Source of the DNA: Himantopus leucocephalus
Lineage: Eukaryota; Chordata; Aves; Charadriiformes; Recurvirostridae
Length of the DNA stretch: 64,000 nucleotides
Direction of reading: 5' to 3'
Assembly (NCBI GenBank): GCA_003993805.1
Contig: RSEF01000003.1
Coordinates: forward strand, 109,305,911-109,369,910
Positions 37,101 through 52,100 of the stretch are shown piece by piece. The position numbers and the translations under genes were made by a program. The notes below the pieces were generated by a model, which had not been told where the DNA came from, made no database searches, and saw only the letters and a program-made list of their open reading frames with translations. Positions within the stretch are counted from its first letter, which is position 1. Each line of letters starts with the position of its first letter.

Positions 37101-40100
37101 TATTTATTATTTGCAGTTAACTACAGTGTTTTAAAGTCTAACCAAATACACATATCAACTCAACAATTTCATTAATTTACACAAATCAGAATAGAAAATG
37201 TAAGTTTAAGTTTATACCATGTAGACATCAAATTCATCCAAGCATCTGAAAGGAGATTCAGTAATGGACCACAGAGAAAGAATGAAACAAACTGTTGAGA
37301 AGGAACGTTCACCTCCTGATAAGGATCTCACATCATTAAGGGCACCTTTGTCTTCCTCTCGAGGCTGAACCTTGAAATAAAAATATGAGAGAAATTTTTA
37401 AACCTGAGGTAGAGACCTACTCACATAATCATAATTCTAACAGCAAACACGTTACACGTGAACAGACAGAGATCACTTGAGAACAATTTTGTGCACTTAT
37501 ATTACAGTATATACACACTTACATACAGTTATACGACAGTGAAATCCAGTGGTTGCCAGCTACACTAGAAAAGCGGGTAATAGATTTACAGCAGGAGTTT
37601 AAAGGAGGAATGGTTTCTTCACCAGAATATATGAAACACTGAACAGTTCTTTGTTTCCATTGATTATGACGACACCTTGTGGCACTCCCCCTTTAAGATT
37701 GAACTTAAGCATTTTCTTGTCCTGTTAATTACATTACCTTTAACAAGCTAAGTAGGGAAGAATTATTTTGGAGTGGGGTCTTTTGGTGGTTTTTCTGGGG
37801 GGGCGCGGGCAGGTGTTTTCTTATTTTAATCTACCTTCCTTGACTAAATATAGACCTCTTGCATGAGAAACACGAAACACCAGCTATAAAAAAAAAAAAA
37901 GTATTCTGACAAAGCCAGGTAATGACTTGACATTTTTTGGACTGAGTTTGAGTTCTTCAGATATTCTTCACCTGTTTAATAAGGACTGTGTCAACATGTA
38001 TTTATGTTGTCACTATCAGTTCTTAAAACTGAAGTCTCCCACAGAAGCAAAAGTAAACACCCCACAAGTAAAACTTTTTTGAGAGGTATGTTAAAAGACA
38101 CACATAATCCATAATAACGAAGCTTTCAGCCATTAGAAGTTATTTTAATAACAACTAGAGCCATTATGCAATCACACAATTAAAGGCAAACTTCCTATCA
38201 ACGAAATATGAATAAGCGATTTTGAAAGACTGACTAGGATGACTGGCTAGTGAATTCTTATCCTCAGATAAGATTACATGGAATAAATTTGGACTGTCAT
38301 CTAGCAACCTGCTTAAATAAGATGGTAATACGTTTTTTGCTCTTGCTTGTTTTCAACAACAGCCTACAATTTAGCATACCACATTCTGGAGAAGGGAGAG
38401 CAACTTACTCTATCCTTTGTAATGCATGTTCTAGGAGCTGATATTAAAAAAATAATAATATTTTCATTACATATTATGGTAATCAAAGTAATATAAAATA
38501 ACTTACTGTTATTGAAAGTGTCTCATTCTTGTGATCAAAAAGTATTTTTCCAGAGCAAGCTCGAATACGTAATAAATGGTCAAAGTAGAGTTTGCATCGT
38601 AAAGAAAGGAGCCTTAAATCAGTTAAATCAAGAAAACAAACATTAGTTCAATAAGTTTTAAAATACACTGAGAAGTTACAACAGATTTTTTATCGATAGT
38701 TCCACATCATAGTGTTAAATATCAAGCTCTGCTCCGTTCATAACGTTTTCTCAAATTAATTACACTCTCGGACAGGTGACATTTGATACTGAACATATTG
38801 AAGAGAATCACTGACACAAAGTAACAAGGTAGGAAATCCAGAAGTACAGGCTTTGTATTTTCTAGAAGTCTGTTTCAGCTGACTACAAGCTTTTTTACAC
38901 ACTTCTTCTACAACTTCAACAGAAAAAGACCAGATTCCCTTGCTTTCCTATCCAGTATTAGGACTGCACAGTAAGGATAGTAAAGAATTTACAAAGACTC
39001 TGCCAGAGCCCAGGAATTAAAGTGTTGAATATTTATTCCACCACCACCCCCTTCCCCCCCAATTCTAGTATACAATTCCCCAACAGACAATACATCGCAG
39101 TTCCTGCAAGAAAGAGTTATGGTTCTTTAACACATCTTAGAGTGGGATTTATACTCAAATTTGGGCACTAGGAGCAAGATTCAGTTTGACACATACGGGC
39201 ACTAAAAGGCAAGCATCAGATTCTGCAGGTAAATCTTACCCACTAGCACTTCTACACTTCCACCTGCAAAAGACGGGATTCTCCTGATCATTACTATCTG
39301 TCAGGATGAACAGGCACCGCCTCCAAATCCCAGATCGAAAAGTACAAAAAGCAGAGCCAACACAGATAACCCTCCATTTTTGCTGAAGGGAATGATAAAT
39401 GACAAAGGGCTGCACTGGAAAACAGACCATGAGTCCTTTTGAAGGGAGGCCACCACAAAATCTTCATCAATTGGTAGAGGATATTAAGGGACTGAATCAA
39501 GAAAGAAGGGCTGCACTCTTAGTATGGACACTCTATGACAGAAGAAGCTGTCAAATTGCAGAATCTGAATAAAGATCTTGAGTTTTTTTCAGCACAGGGC
39601 AGAGAAAATGTGTTTGGCCCACAATGAAATTACGTGAGCACAGCACCACTAATTACATTCAATGAAAATGAGTGACAGTCCAGATCATTTCAATGCTAGT
39701 ATGTTGCTGGTATTTTACTGACCGAAACCAGCACTGAAAGACAGAAACAGAACTGCCTTGGATTAAGTCAGCACAGTCGAGGCCTTTCGTGTGAAGCAAA
39801 ATACAGCCTCCACTGATCACGTTGTTTTTCCAGCTGTCCGCCCAGGCTGCCCCTGAACTGTCAGGCAGGATAGTACTGGATCTGGGAGCAAGACTAGGTT
39901 AGAAAGATTGCTATGAATACCGCCTTAAAGATATCTCATTCTCATAGTTCTGCTCTATAATTTTCACCCTGGAATACAGCCACGTACTTACATCTACATA
40001 TTCATTTATCTGAAACCTGAAATTACAGTAAAATTAACTCACCTTAAGAATTGCCGATATATTTTGAATCTCTGTGTCATTATTTCTTCCAGCAGCTTAA

Positions 40101-43100
40101 TAAATTTCTTTAAATTCTTTACTTTACTGTTTGCATCCTCATATCTCTCCTTTGCATCATGAAACTGCCTGTTTTAATGAAAGTTTAGGATCAACATGCA
40201 TTGCATTAAACCCAAGCTGTTGTTGTAAATGCTGAAAGTCAAGTTGATAATCAGAACATTCAGGTAAAAACTTTCTTGTGAAGATCTACATTAAAGCTAA
40301 AAGCACTTGATGAGTCAAGTAAGATACTGTTCACAAATGCAAAGTGGTCAAAAAAATTAAATTTTACTCCTATTTTTAATTCTTTTGAAAGGAAACTCTT
40401 ACACCAAGGAGAATGAATGACTGGGCTCCGCACGCTCAAGAACATCCAAAGGGAGTGATTCCTTGAAATACACTGCAGTCAAAACCTCAAGTAATTGCCT
40501 AACTTCTGCATTAGTTATTCAAACTAGAAGTATGCTTAATGCTCATTGCATCACAGAACAATGGCAAGTTATGTTGACACCACGTAGTCATAACTGGGAT
40601 ACTTCTAAACACCAAGAGGGTTTCTGATTATTGGTAACTTCATACATATAGATAGAGAGACAGTACAAACACTGTCTAAAATCACTAGAGGGTAGTTCAA
40701 CACTCCTAAGCCTGTTCAGTACTGGTTGACTGAGCAATCAGCACAGTGTGTTTCTGTACTTCAGTACATGGTTTAAGTACTAAACACACATACAAACGCA
40801 TTGTGAGTCAATAGGAAAACTCTTCTTTCCCCTATCTTTTCTATCTTACCTGAACAACTTTAGACATTAAAGATGACTTACTGTACTATTTCTTCTCTGT
40901 TTCCATGGCGATCATTTTCTGAATTTATCCTCTCTCTCAAGCGATTCATTTCTGCATCAAGACTCTTAACAGTTCTGCTGACCTCTATGCGCTCTGGGTA
41001 GATTTGCCTAGCTTGTGCAATTTTTTCCTAAAGCAACGTTTGAAACTCAATTAATTGTTACATTTTTAAACAACCTGTTTAGCCTTCACAACAAATATCT
41101 TGTGCTATGGAAAAACAAGGTCTCAAGCAAGAACAATGTTTTCGTATTGTTCTTTATCACAGCAAACCTAGTTATCATTAACAATTTTACTAAGAACATT
41201 TATAGGTAGGTAGTTATTTCAGTGCTAAGAACTGTATCCATCTGAGATCTTTAATATGTTCAGTTATTTAGCTAATACAGATAAATAAGGAACCAAATTC
41301 ACCATAATTAAGTAGGAGAGTCTTCCAAAAGTCTTTGCAGATGTGATTTCAGAGTTAGTTAATAAAGCTTGATTAGGTAAGTCTTTAAAAGATCAGGTAT
41401 GAGGTTTGTACAAGAAAAACCTAGCATCCAAAAAACCAAAACAGTATTATTCAATTTAACTTAAAACAGAAATTTTAAGTTTAAGTCATTTTAATCTTTT
41501 CACTGCAAGATACAGAAGAAAAGAGTCCTAGAAGGATAACCCCTAACCTATCTGTCAAGACAGAAATGGTGCTCTGCCAGAGAAAAAAAAAGAAGCCTCG
41601 ATTCATTTATACAAAATTACTTTAACGTGATTTAGATACAGTCAGCTTAAAACATAGCTGAGAAAATACTCAGTGTAGCTGACTATTAATATGGTCTGTA
41701 TGTTGTACAAGTGGAATGATTTATTATTAAATATGAGGAGGATCATGATCATCTGACTTCAGCAAAGAAAAGAAAACCCCACACCTACCTCTAATTCCCT
41801 TTCCTTGGCAGCTAGTAAATCTTTATGTCTTTTTATGCAAGTCAAGTGTTCTTTCTGCTTGTCTTCATAGTGCTGCAAACGGCGTTTACTGTTTTCCACC
41901 TCTGAGTCAGCTTGGTTTAATTCATCCTGTTTGGAATAAATAAAGATGTGATAAGTGAGCTGTTTGGGGTAGATTCCTAAGCATCTCTCTAATGTTTACT
42001 TATCACAGGTAATTATGTTGTTTTTAACACTGTCTAATTTATTTTGCCTTTTTTAAAGTCCAGGAGCTTTAACAGCAACTTATCAGAAAGTCCATACCCA
42101 ATTCTGACAAGGACATAATAAAGGCCTGTAATGTTTTTAAGAACCATATCTTGAGTGTATGTTTTAATGTTTGAAAAAAAGCCATCCTTTCTCCTAAGCC
42201 TCCAAAAACTACATTTGTTTTATACACTACATTCTAGCCAGAACTTCTGATGCCCGTGTGACATCAGCCAGAACTGCATTTCTGTGTGAAAATTCAGTGT
42301 CCTGCTATACCTATAATATGATGTAGACAATAGCCACTTCTATACTGCATAGGTCTTGATACAGCTGAGGTTATATAAGTTTCCAGAGAGGCAAACAGGT
42401 ATAAAGAATGACATAAATTAGAAGACAATTTTCTTCCTTATCCCTGTGAACTGACGCTTAGCTTAAAAAAACCCAAAAATAAAACACAGCCCCAAAGCAA
42501 ACGAAAACACCACTCCAAATCCAAAAACAACAAACAAGAAAACCAACAATAATGGATGTTCTTACCTTTTTCTAATCCTGCCTTAAAGCCACAACTTGCT
42601 ATATGTCAACAGTTCATTAAACAACTGTAGAACACATAGCGGTATATCTAATCTAAAATCCTTTCAGAAATTTAAAAGTTGCCCTCTGTTGCTTAATAAC
42701 GAGCAATAATGTTCTAATATTCCCAATAAATCTATTCTCTTTCCTTACATGCTGCTTCTTTTTAAATAGAACATATCATTAGAATTTCCACACTAGATGC
42801 ATTATAACTAATATATTTATCAGCTGTTTTCTTTACCTGCTTCCTTCCTCTTTTTCTTTGCTCTTGCTTTTTTAATTTGGGCTGACTACATAGCAATGTA
42901 CAAGTTAAGTGCCGGATATAAGGAATTCCTATAGGGATCTTTAAGTTTTTCCTCATTCATCCTTCTACAACACGCTGGACACTTATTTCCGTTTTCAAAT
43001 CATCAATTCTTCTTGGCAACATGAGACTGCCTTCCATTTGCTAATATCAAATTTTGTATGTCACTGCTCTGCTATTTATCTTAAGTCTTGCTACTTCTCT

Positions 43101-46100
43101 GTGATTTCCAGGTGCCTGCTGTCATCTTCAATAAATGAAACTATGTATCAGTACCTTCTGTGATTATGCAACTTTATAGAATAACAACCACTACGGAATA
43201 ACAACCATTTCATATAGAACTTCAAATGCTATTTTGAAAACTGACCAGTTATGAACATTCTTAGCCAGGCCTTATCAGAAACAAACAAATAACCCAAAAC
43301 AACAAGTGTTATGCACTAAAACGGAAAGTCAAGGAAATTATTTTTCCTTCCTTATCAGTCCATGAATAAAAATACCTATTTAAATATAAACTCTATTTAA
43401 ATACAAAACACTATTTAAATATATTTAAACTCTATTTAAACAAAATCTATTTAAATATAAAACACTATAGCAACTACACTTAATCAACATCTTCAAAATA
43501 TTGCCAAGCTGATTTCTTGATATGCTCTAGAAGGAATGCTCTACTTCCATTTTCATAGATAGACCTTAAATGTATCTGGATGGAGCATACTCCTTTCTCT
43601 TTTTAACCTCATTCCCCTTGCCACACAAAGGGAATGATTTAAAAATACAATACGAAATTATTGCTACCTTAATTGGACCAGCAATTTCTTCTACTTGATG
43701 AATTTTTTCTTTCATTTCTTCAAATTTTTTCTCAGCTACCTGAAGAATATTTTTCAGTTCTTCCATTTTTGCGCTTTGTTGCTGCATGTCTTTTTTTACT
43801 GATTCCATCTTACCCCTATTTTCTTCAGCTTCATCTTCCTGTCAAAATATATTAAATGAAGAATAATAAAAGGAGACATACATTCGCAAATTACTGTACA
43901 AGATTTTTATTATTACTATCAGGGTACAAGATTACATGCAATACTCTGTAACTCTAAGAAGAATACAAACAGCTGAATGCAGTTGCCGCTAAAGTCCGAA
44001 AGAAGAGACTGACAGATCTTGTAGGAGACCACTGAATCAAACTGCAAAAGAAAAAGCGGAATTTCCTAACTATCTAACTGAAAATTAGGGGGACTTTATT
44101 TGGGAGTTGTGATGAAAAGAATAAAGGGGTTAGGATTTTGTGAAGACTTAGCCATGATAATATTTTACTACAGTAATTTTTTAAACAAAAGAACAAGGTA
44201 ACGTCTCTCTGGATCTGTGACAGAGTATATACATTCAGTACGCAAAGGAATACAGGAACAGTAAGTAGATCATCACTGTTCCCTGGACAATGATACCATT
44301 CCTAATGAATTATCATCATACATACTTTCGTTTCAAAAAGACAAATGTTGTAAAACCTGGGAAAAATATGTAAATGAAACTTTGTATCGCTAAGATTCTT
44401 TTTCACAATCAATTGTGAAATCAGGGTGGCAATGAAAGACAAATATCATGTGAGAAAACAGCGAATCAATACATAGTAGTGGTCAGAAAGCACAGAAAAC
44501 AGAAAAAAAAACAAAACGAAAACCCACAAAAGGAATAAGGAGAAGCAAATATATAAATCTACCCGTTGTATAAGACTATTATCAGAAGCAACTGTAAAAA
44601 TTGTGACACTCAAAAAGCAAGTGTCCAATAATTTTTGAACAAGAATATATTCTCCTACAAAAAGGTAACATTCTTCTGTCTCACCAAAAGGATAAAAAAA
44701 ATATGTTTTTTTTAAAACCAACAGAACTAGATAATCTGGAACAGAGAAACCCAATAGGAACTTACAGAATCTGTAATGAACCCTTACTTTTTGAGTAAAT
44801 TTTGAAATGTTTACTTGCACGTGCACACACACTGAAAGAGAGACTACTGAAAAAGTGTGAGTTTATGCCAACATCAGAAGTGACAAAAATAATATTCTGG
44901 GCAACTTAGCCTCTCCCTGATCCCAGAAAAAATAGTGTGAAAACTGGCACGGAATTTAACTGAAAAAACTATAGTCAGGATTATTATTAACATCTATCAA
45001 CATGACTCTCAGAATTTCTCAGAAATCTTGGCCATCTATACATTAGATTACAGAGTAACAGTTGAAATTCACAGCCACCATCATACAAATCACAATAGAT
45101 TATTAAATGTTTTTCTTCTGTTCTTAAACTACTACGCGTACATTTTAAGAACGCATGGATAAGAATAAGAACTTTGAAGAAACCATCATACTGCCATGAT
45201 CGTTCCCTAGGGCAATGTATGAACTTTACAACTTCTGCATGGTGAAGCTACAGCAAAGCAAGAAACTGTGGGTTCAGGGCAGAGCAGCAGCGCTGTGACA
45301 CAAATTATGCTCCAGAGAGGCCTTTACCTATGCTTTGATGGTGCCACTTCTGACTGCCAAACCTACAGCACCACTTCCCCCCAGCCAGAGTTTTACAGTA
45401 CTGCAGGTCTGGAATGAGGAAAGAAGATGCAGGGAATATCCCTTTACAACACCACCTTGCTTTCCATAAATCTGCAGTGCTATTGGTTTAAAAAAGGGCC
45501 GAAAAAAAAAGAACAATCACCAGACAAAAAACTCACCAAAAATAAATAAAATCATTCCACTGCCATAATTGTAGACATTTTGTACAGTTTTACGTTCTTC
45601 ACTATTTATCCAACTTGTACAGTAATTGAGAATCTACAATATTTGCTTATTTCAAAGCACTGCCAACATTAAAAGACATTATTTCATATTCTTATTAGAC
45701 ATAATTTGATAATCTATTCTTACTAATGTACGGATGTCCACTGACTGGTGTTCTTCCATATTTTCAAGATCTGCTATTTCTGCATTTGTTGTTCTTAATT
45801 TTATCTGAAAATAAAAAGAAAATAAACATTCTTGAGCTTACCTAAAGAGAAAAGTTGACATTAGTTCATTCAAGCCAACACGGAAAGCAAGATGTTTGGT
45901 CTTTTAGTTTCATTAGTGCCTACAAAAGACAGAATTCTTCCCACTTAACTATGGAATCCATTTTTATAAGATATAACTTGTTCTGAAAGTCACATGCACT
46001 TTAAATCAGGAAGTTATTATTGCATTTCCATTCAACATGACAACTGAATACAATATATTTCATTTTTCCTTCAAATATTTATCTTCAGCAATTTGAGTCC

Positions 46101-49100
46101 ACATGCCATTTTTTTTCTGATTGTTATTTGTCGTTCACGGAATATAACTTTATAGAGTATTTATCTTACACTGTCTAACTGTATACATCACTGGCCACCA
46201 CAAATATATATACTACTTAGAAGTACTGGAAAACAAAGAAAGGAGACTAAGAGTTGTAAAATGGTTTACAAAGAAATTAACATTAAGAAAACTTAAAGGT
46301 GAAATATTCAGTGTATTAAAATAGGTTAAGAATACAAATGAAGAGCATGTAGAGAAACAAGATTCTGGGAATGAAGAGGTAAGGCTCAACAGAAATAAAG
46401 GAGGGGGAAGCAGGGAAAAGAAACTTACATAAAATACTGCACCAACTTCCTATTTGTGTCAAAAAAAAGCAGTAGAAATTTACAAGACTTAGCACAAGAG
46501 GAAAAGAAAATAACATACAGAAACAACAGCATATGCTTGGGTTGATGTGACCTCTATCATTCTGTCCTAAATGATGAAAGGATAGTACAAATGTAAACAA
46601 CATGAAAGCAAACAACAAAAGTAAGGATAAACATTAATAACTATCATCCATTCAAAATATATTGCAAAAGGCAAAATGAAATAGGGAAAGACCGACAGGT
46701 TTCTAAAAATTAATTTTGTACCTATTTTACCTGTAGTTCTTTTTGGTGTTGTCGATGACAACGAAGATGATCTTCATTCTGCCTAATCTCATTTTCAATG
46801 GAACGTAAATGTTGGCAAGATGCTGTCATCTGTGCCTTTTTGTTTTCAATTTCATTCTCCAAGTGGCTTTATAAGAAAAGTGATACTGAGATATTATACA
46901 TCGCACAGCTATTATTTATTAAACATACACACACACAGAAAGACAAAAAATTAAATGCATGAGAAGACAAAGGGTAAAAAAGCACGCTCCCCCCCCATAC
47001 TCCCCTGCAAAAAAAATATCTGAAGTTTGTATGCATTGGATGGTTTGAACAATCAATACAGAGGCACCAATGCTCAACAGCAGAACTCAGAGTTACTAAC
47101 CAGCAGATAGCTGTTTGATGGTCCTAGTTCAATGCCTAGCAGATAAACCATTCATGTAATTCGAACCATCTGTAACCTCTGTTAGCAATTTTTGCAAATA
47201 GGCCAAATGTTTGAACTAAACCGGGGTATTACTTCTAAAAATACTTCTGCATCTTGAGAGAAAACAAATACTAGGACAAAACACTTCCAGTCAGAAAGAA
47301 AACATATTAACAGAGATGTGGGGAAAAAAAAAATTCATATAGTCTCATACTTTTCCTTCTATAAAGGAGGTCATGTCCAGAGATTTCCATAATTAATTCT
47401 TTCAGTTTGTGGTATAACTACTTGAAATGCAAAACAAAGCTATTTTTTATTATTATTTATAGATGGCAAAACTTTGATAGTCTTTCATCCCTGCAAAAGA
47501 AAGGGGAAGCTTTACTAATATTACTGTTAAAAAAGAAAAAATAATGCAAGTATTTAATCCAACTTTTTCTACAGATGCATGAAATGGACTGATTAAGTCT
47601 GATCCCAGAATTGGTGTTTAATAAATTGCATATACTATTCCAGATAAATGCGTCATTGCTTTAGGCTAAGTTCTGAAGCAGGGCGGGGAGGTGGGAAGAC
47701 ATTTTTCCTTTTTAACTGGCCTGCATCATTCCCCCATAGAAATATTGGTAATGAAATGCCTATAAACACTTTGAAAGTTAAGATAATCTTTGAGGGAAGT
47801 TCATTATCTACTGACATGAACAAAGTACAATTAACTGACATATTTAAATCTTTTGAGTTTGCAGAAATAAATTTTTAACATCCAGTTCAGTCTATACTAT
47901 CAGCTATTAATACCATAAATTAAAATCTGAGCCTCAAAATAAAATTATTCTATTGTCACCAATTTACTTGGTGACAGTTCAAGTCTTTAAACTTTGAAAT
48001 GTGTTTGGCTTTTTAAATTACCATTTCAAAAGTAGTGAGAAAAAACACAACTAAAAAAAATGGAAGGGGGGGAAGTCAAGTTTATCAGAGATACCTATTA
48101 TAAGTGAAGTCAAAACCCTGAGAAAACACAGATGCAAAAAGTGAAACCTGTAGGATTACATGTGCCAACATAATTTCTGTTTGAATAATCAGGTTTCCTT
48201 TGCAGTAAACTATGATACTGCTGTTCAGGCACTAGATTTTTAAAGAAATTGCTTTGACTCCATATTCTTTTTCAGGAACCATAAATAAAAAGGAAGGTAG
48301 CTAGATTTCCTGGAGTATTCAGCTCAGAAAATCCCTACTTGCTGGGCAAAATTTACATGCCACAAGCTGAAAAATATCTAGGTACATCTCAGGTTTGTAC
48401 CTATCACAGAAAGGCGTTGAAATAAAGAGGTTTTCCAGAAGTCTCAGAAAGGAAGTGTAAATCTCATAGAAAATGGAGAGACTGAGAAGTAGTGTATACG
48501 CAAATAGACAAATACACAATTCCACTATTCATGTCAACAAGTGCATTTTTTTACAAATACAACATTACAAGATGCTAACCTTATTTCTGCTTCAACATCT
48601 TTGCTTAGGAACTTGGGTCTGACGTAATCAGAAGAGTAATACCGTCTTTCAAATACTTGATCACCTTCAGCAGTGAAAGCTTCTCTACAATTTTTTGGGG
48701 GCCGATTAAACTGCATCACTTCACGAGCTTTACGACTACTCTGAAAAATACAAAGGCCTTATCATACCAATAGAAAAGCAACCATAATTAAAGGTATCAA
48801 TTTAAAACTTGTCTAGAAGTTCTTACACAGAAATAATTTCAATTCCTACTGAAAAATAACAGTAATGAAAGAATGTGAAAAAAAAATCTATAATGTCAAG
48901 AATCTGCTTTTCTTCATTGAATAAGACATTTATGTTCTCAAAAACCACCCACCTAGTTTAGCTGCCCATTTCTTTTATTCTTTTACAAATTTATGTAAAT
49001 TGTAAGTTCCATAGTCTAATCAGTCCCTTATAATTTACCATGGGAAAAAAAATCACTAGCCAAAAGGTCACTATGCACAGGTATATTTAACTGTCAAAAG

Positions 49101-52100
49101 TGGAATAAACATACAGGAAACAATCTTCCAAAGAAAGCTGTGAAGTACGTCAAACAATGTTCAATTAAAGTTTGGGGAAACATGCTGGTAAAAAAACATT
49201 GCCAGTGCCAGACTAAGCAGTCACAAGTGCCTTTCTCCGAGGCAATCATATTATCCGTTTAGAAGTATCATTTCATCCAGACAATACCATACAACTTCTT
49301 TCAGATTCAGTTGAAATTGTTCAGGTAGGGCTCAACAATAGTAACGTTATGAAAATCAGCGGTTAGGTAAGGCAGAGGAGGAAAACCAAAACTAGCATTC
49401 CTGCCATGAGAAAGCAGCCTAGAAAGTTCAGCTGTTACGTATCCCATTCAGTGACAGCCACACTTGCTAAACACTCAGCTCTGCACTAGACAGACCATGA
49501 ACTGCCTCTTTTCCAGCAGCAACGTCAGAGGACAAACTGGGACAAGCAGTTTTGGAGAAAACCAAAATCCACAAGAGTATCATTAGTTCTGCTGCTCCTA
49601 TAATATACCCTGCTTTCTTTAAACAAAAAAACCACATATTTTATTTTTATCTTTGAACATTTCACCTGTAATCTTATCTGCTGGAGCTGGTATCTTCAGT
49701 AGTAACAGAAAATCAAAACCCAATTAAGTTCAGAAATCATATAGTGGCAGAAAACAGCTCATTAACACATTTTTATGGTGATCAAATAACAGATCCTTAG
49801 AAAAATAGTATGTAAACTTAATTCAACACAAGTTGCTAGTCACCTCATTCAAATCCTACTTAATAACTCATTATTACTATTTTTTTGTTTTACCAGACTC
49901 TATCCACAACCACGACACACTCTCTCGTATCAAATGCTTTAACAGTGCAGAGTCCAGAGGGACTCTGGTTGTTATGGTAGGTGAAAAATAAATTAGACTC
50001 TGAATGCTAACAGGCAGCTGATAATTTCACGTAAGAGTGGGTGGCTGAATATCCAAAAGGGAACTTTTGAACTCCCAAACGCAAGCCTGCTACAGCTACA
50101 ACTGGTACCTAGCTACCAGTTGCCAAGTACAACTGGTAGGGGCCGGTTCCAAATTTTGGTAACACCTGGACTACACAGAACTGACACATCCTGAACTCAC
50201 CGATTGATAAGGAGACATAGGACAGAGAGAGCAGTTAGGAGGCTGATCATATGCATATGGACTATTTAGACTGGGAAAGTAGACCACTTAGAGGCCCAGA
50301 AAAGTGGTGGTGAACATCCCAGAAACAAACGGGGAAGAGCCTGGAAACACATGGGGAGAGATCTGTAGAGACAAATCCCAGAGAATGCCCAGGGGCCTCG
50401 GCCGGTAACAGCCCGAATGGGCATCTGAGAGCAGCTGCACAGCAGGAACCGATAAGATTTTCTGCTGGGGACAGAAGTTGAGGCCTTTGAAGGTAGTGTT
50501 GGGCAGGGGCAGGGAAAGAAGCATGTGGAAATAAGAGTAAGCGCTCTAACTCGCTGATTCTTAAATAAATCCCAGTATCTAAATCCACTATGGGTTGTCA
50601 GTTTACTCTGTCTTGCCCATGATAGAAAACAGTGTTTGAAGTGGGACACTGATAGTTTAGTGAACACCAAGAGGGCCTTACTGGGAACCCTCCAGTGGAA
50701 ACGTACGTGTGTGCGTACTGCACTACAACACTGATAACCGATACAGCCAGGGTCTACTGAGCCATCAGGGTCCTCACCTCTCTTGGAGGTGCAAAAAGAA
50801 AAAGAAAATAATCTTCTCTACCTCTTTTGTCCATAACAGACACTATCAGTGAAGGTAACAGACACTATCAGTGAAGGTATCATATATGCTCCATACGAAG
50901 AGAAAATTGTTTTCTTTAAAGACCAACAGGGAGCATAGAGACTTACTTTAATCAGCAGGATTGTTTCTATACTCCTCACATCGATCAAACAATTGGCAAC
51001 CACTGCATGATCTATTTCCAATGCTGTGAGAACTGATGGGAATTCTGGATGATGAACTGCTCTGAAGAAAAGAAGAAAACCATAATCATAAAGCTCCCAT
51101 GAGATCTTTAAAAAAATTATTACAAATAATTCTTTTCAACTAATAATAATTTAAACCATCAAGGCTAAGCAATAAAATTCAAAACATAACTTACCTGTGC
51201 CTAACATCATAAACTTTATTCTGAAATTTATTTACTATTATTTGAGGTCTAAATCCTTGGGGATAATATTTCGACATTAGTAGCTGAAGAGTTCTTTCAT
51301 CACTATGATTATCACAGCAAAACGCCTGAACTAGGCTCTTTAAACAAGATTCAATAGCCAAGGTCAGTTCAGCATCTTTTGGATGAATGAAAGCACCTAA
51401 ATAAACATAAGAGACAAGGCTTTAGGAGCTGTGTTCCATAACAAAACATCTAGTAGTGCATTTTTACCACTCAAGGTTTTTGTTTTTGTTGTGTTATGTT
51501 TTTTTTTTTAATAAGAGTCTAAAATAAACCTTTCTCACAAGAAGAAAAAAAAAAATTACAAAGTTAACTAAAAGATAAAAACCGCCACAACAGACAACCC
51601 ACCCTGAGAACACAGACATATAATTTCTCTTCCTACAGAGACACCTATACATATTTGGAGGCCTACATTTTCTTCCAAGATCTTTGACAGGTCACTACTA
51701 ACTTCCATTAACGTACCCATTTTATGGCAGCTCAGCAGGAGCGTACCAAGGCAAAGATTGCTTATCAACAATTTAATGCTTTAAGGGTAAAGGCAGAGGA
51801 ACAACTATGCTGCAAGTTAAAACAACATTAAGATTTCCATTATATCACCTGTCTTCAGTAGTACGTGTGTTTGCATGTTCTTACCCTGCAGTAAATGCCC
51901 AGTACTTAAGTATTTGGCCTTTACACTTACAACCAGAATATGCTGAAGCCATTACTCCCATTCACAAACTGAAAATAGCAGTCGCTGTCAGAAAAACGAA
52001 CAGAACCAAAATTTCCAAGAAAATGTCAATTGGTTCTGTAAGAGTTGCTCCATGCGAAACACCAAGTTTGACAAGCCCGCAAGTCAGCAATTGGACATTT

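Noticed and set aside
44446..44832. 128-residue hydrophobic - strand open frame
   Set aside because: Inside an SMC6 intron; phenylalanine/leucine richness comes from A/T-rich repeats and there are no fitting splice phases.
49948..49967. Short hairpin with stem cagagtc/gactctg just before the candidate LTR
   Set aside because: A 7-bp stem with a 6-base loop is expected by chance in 64 kb and has no T-run or other RNA-gene feature.
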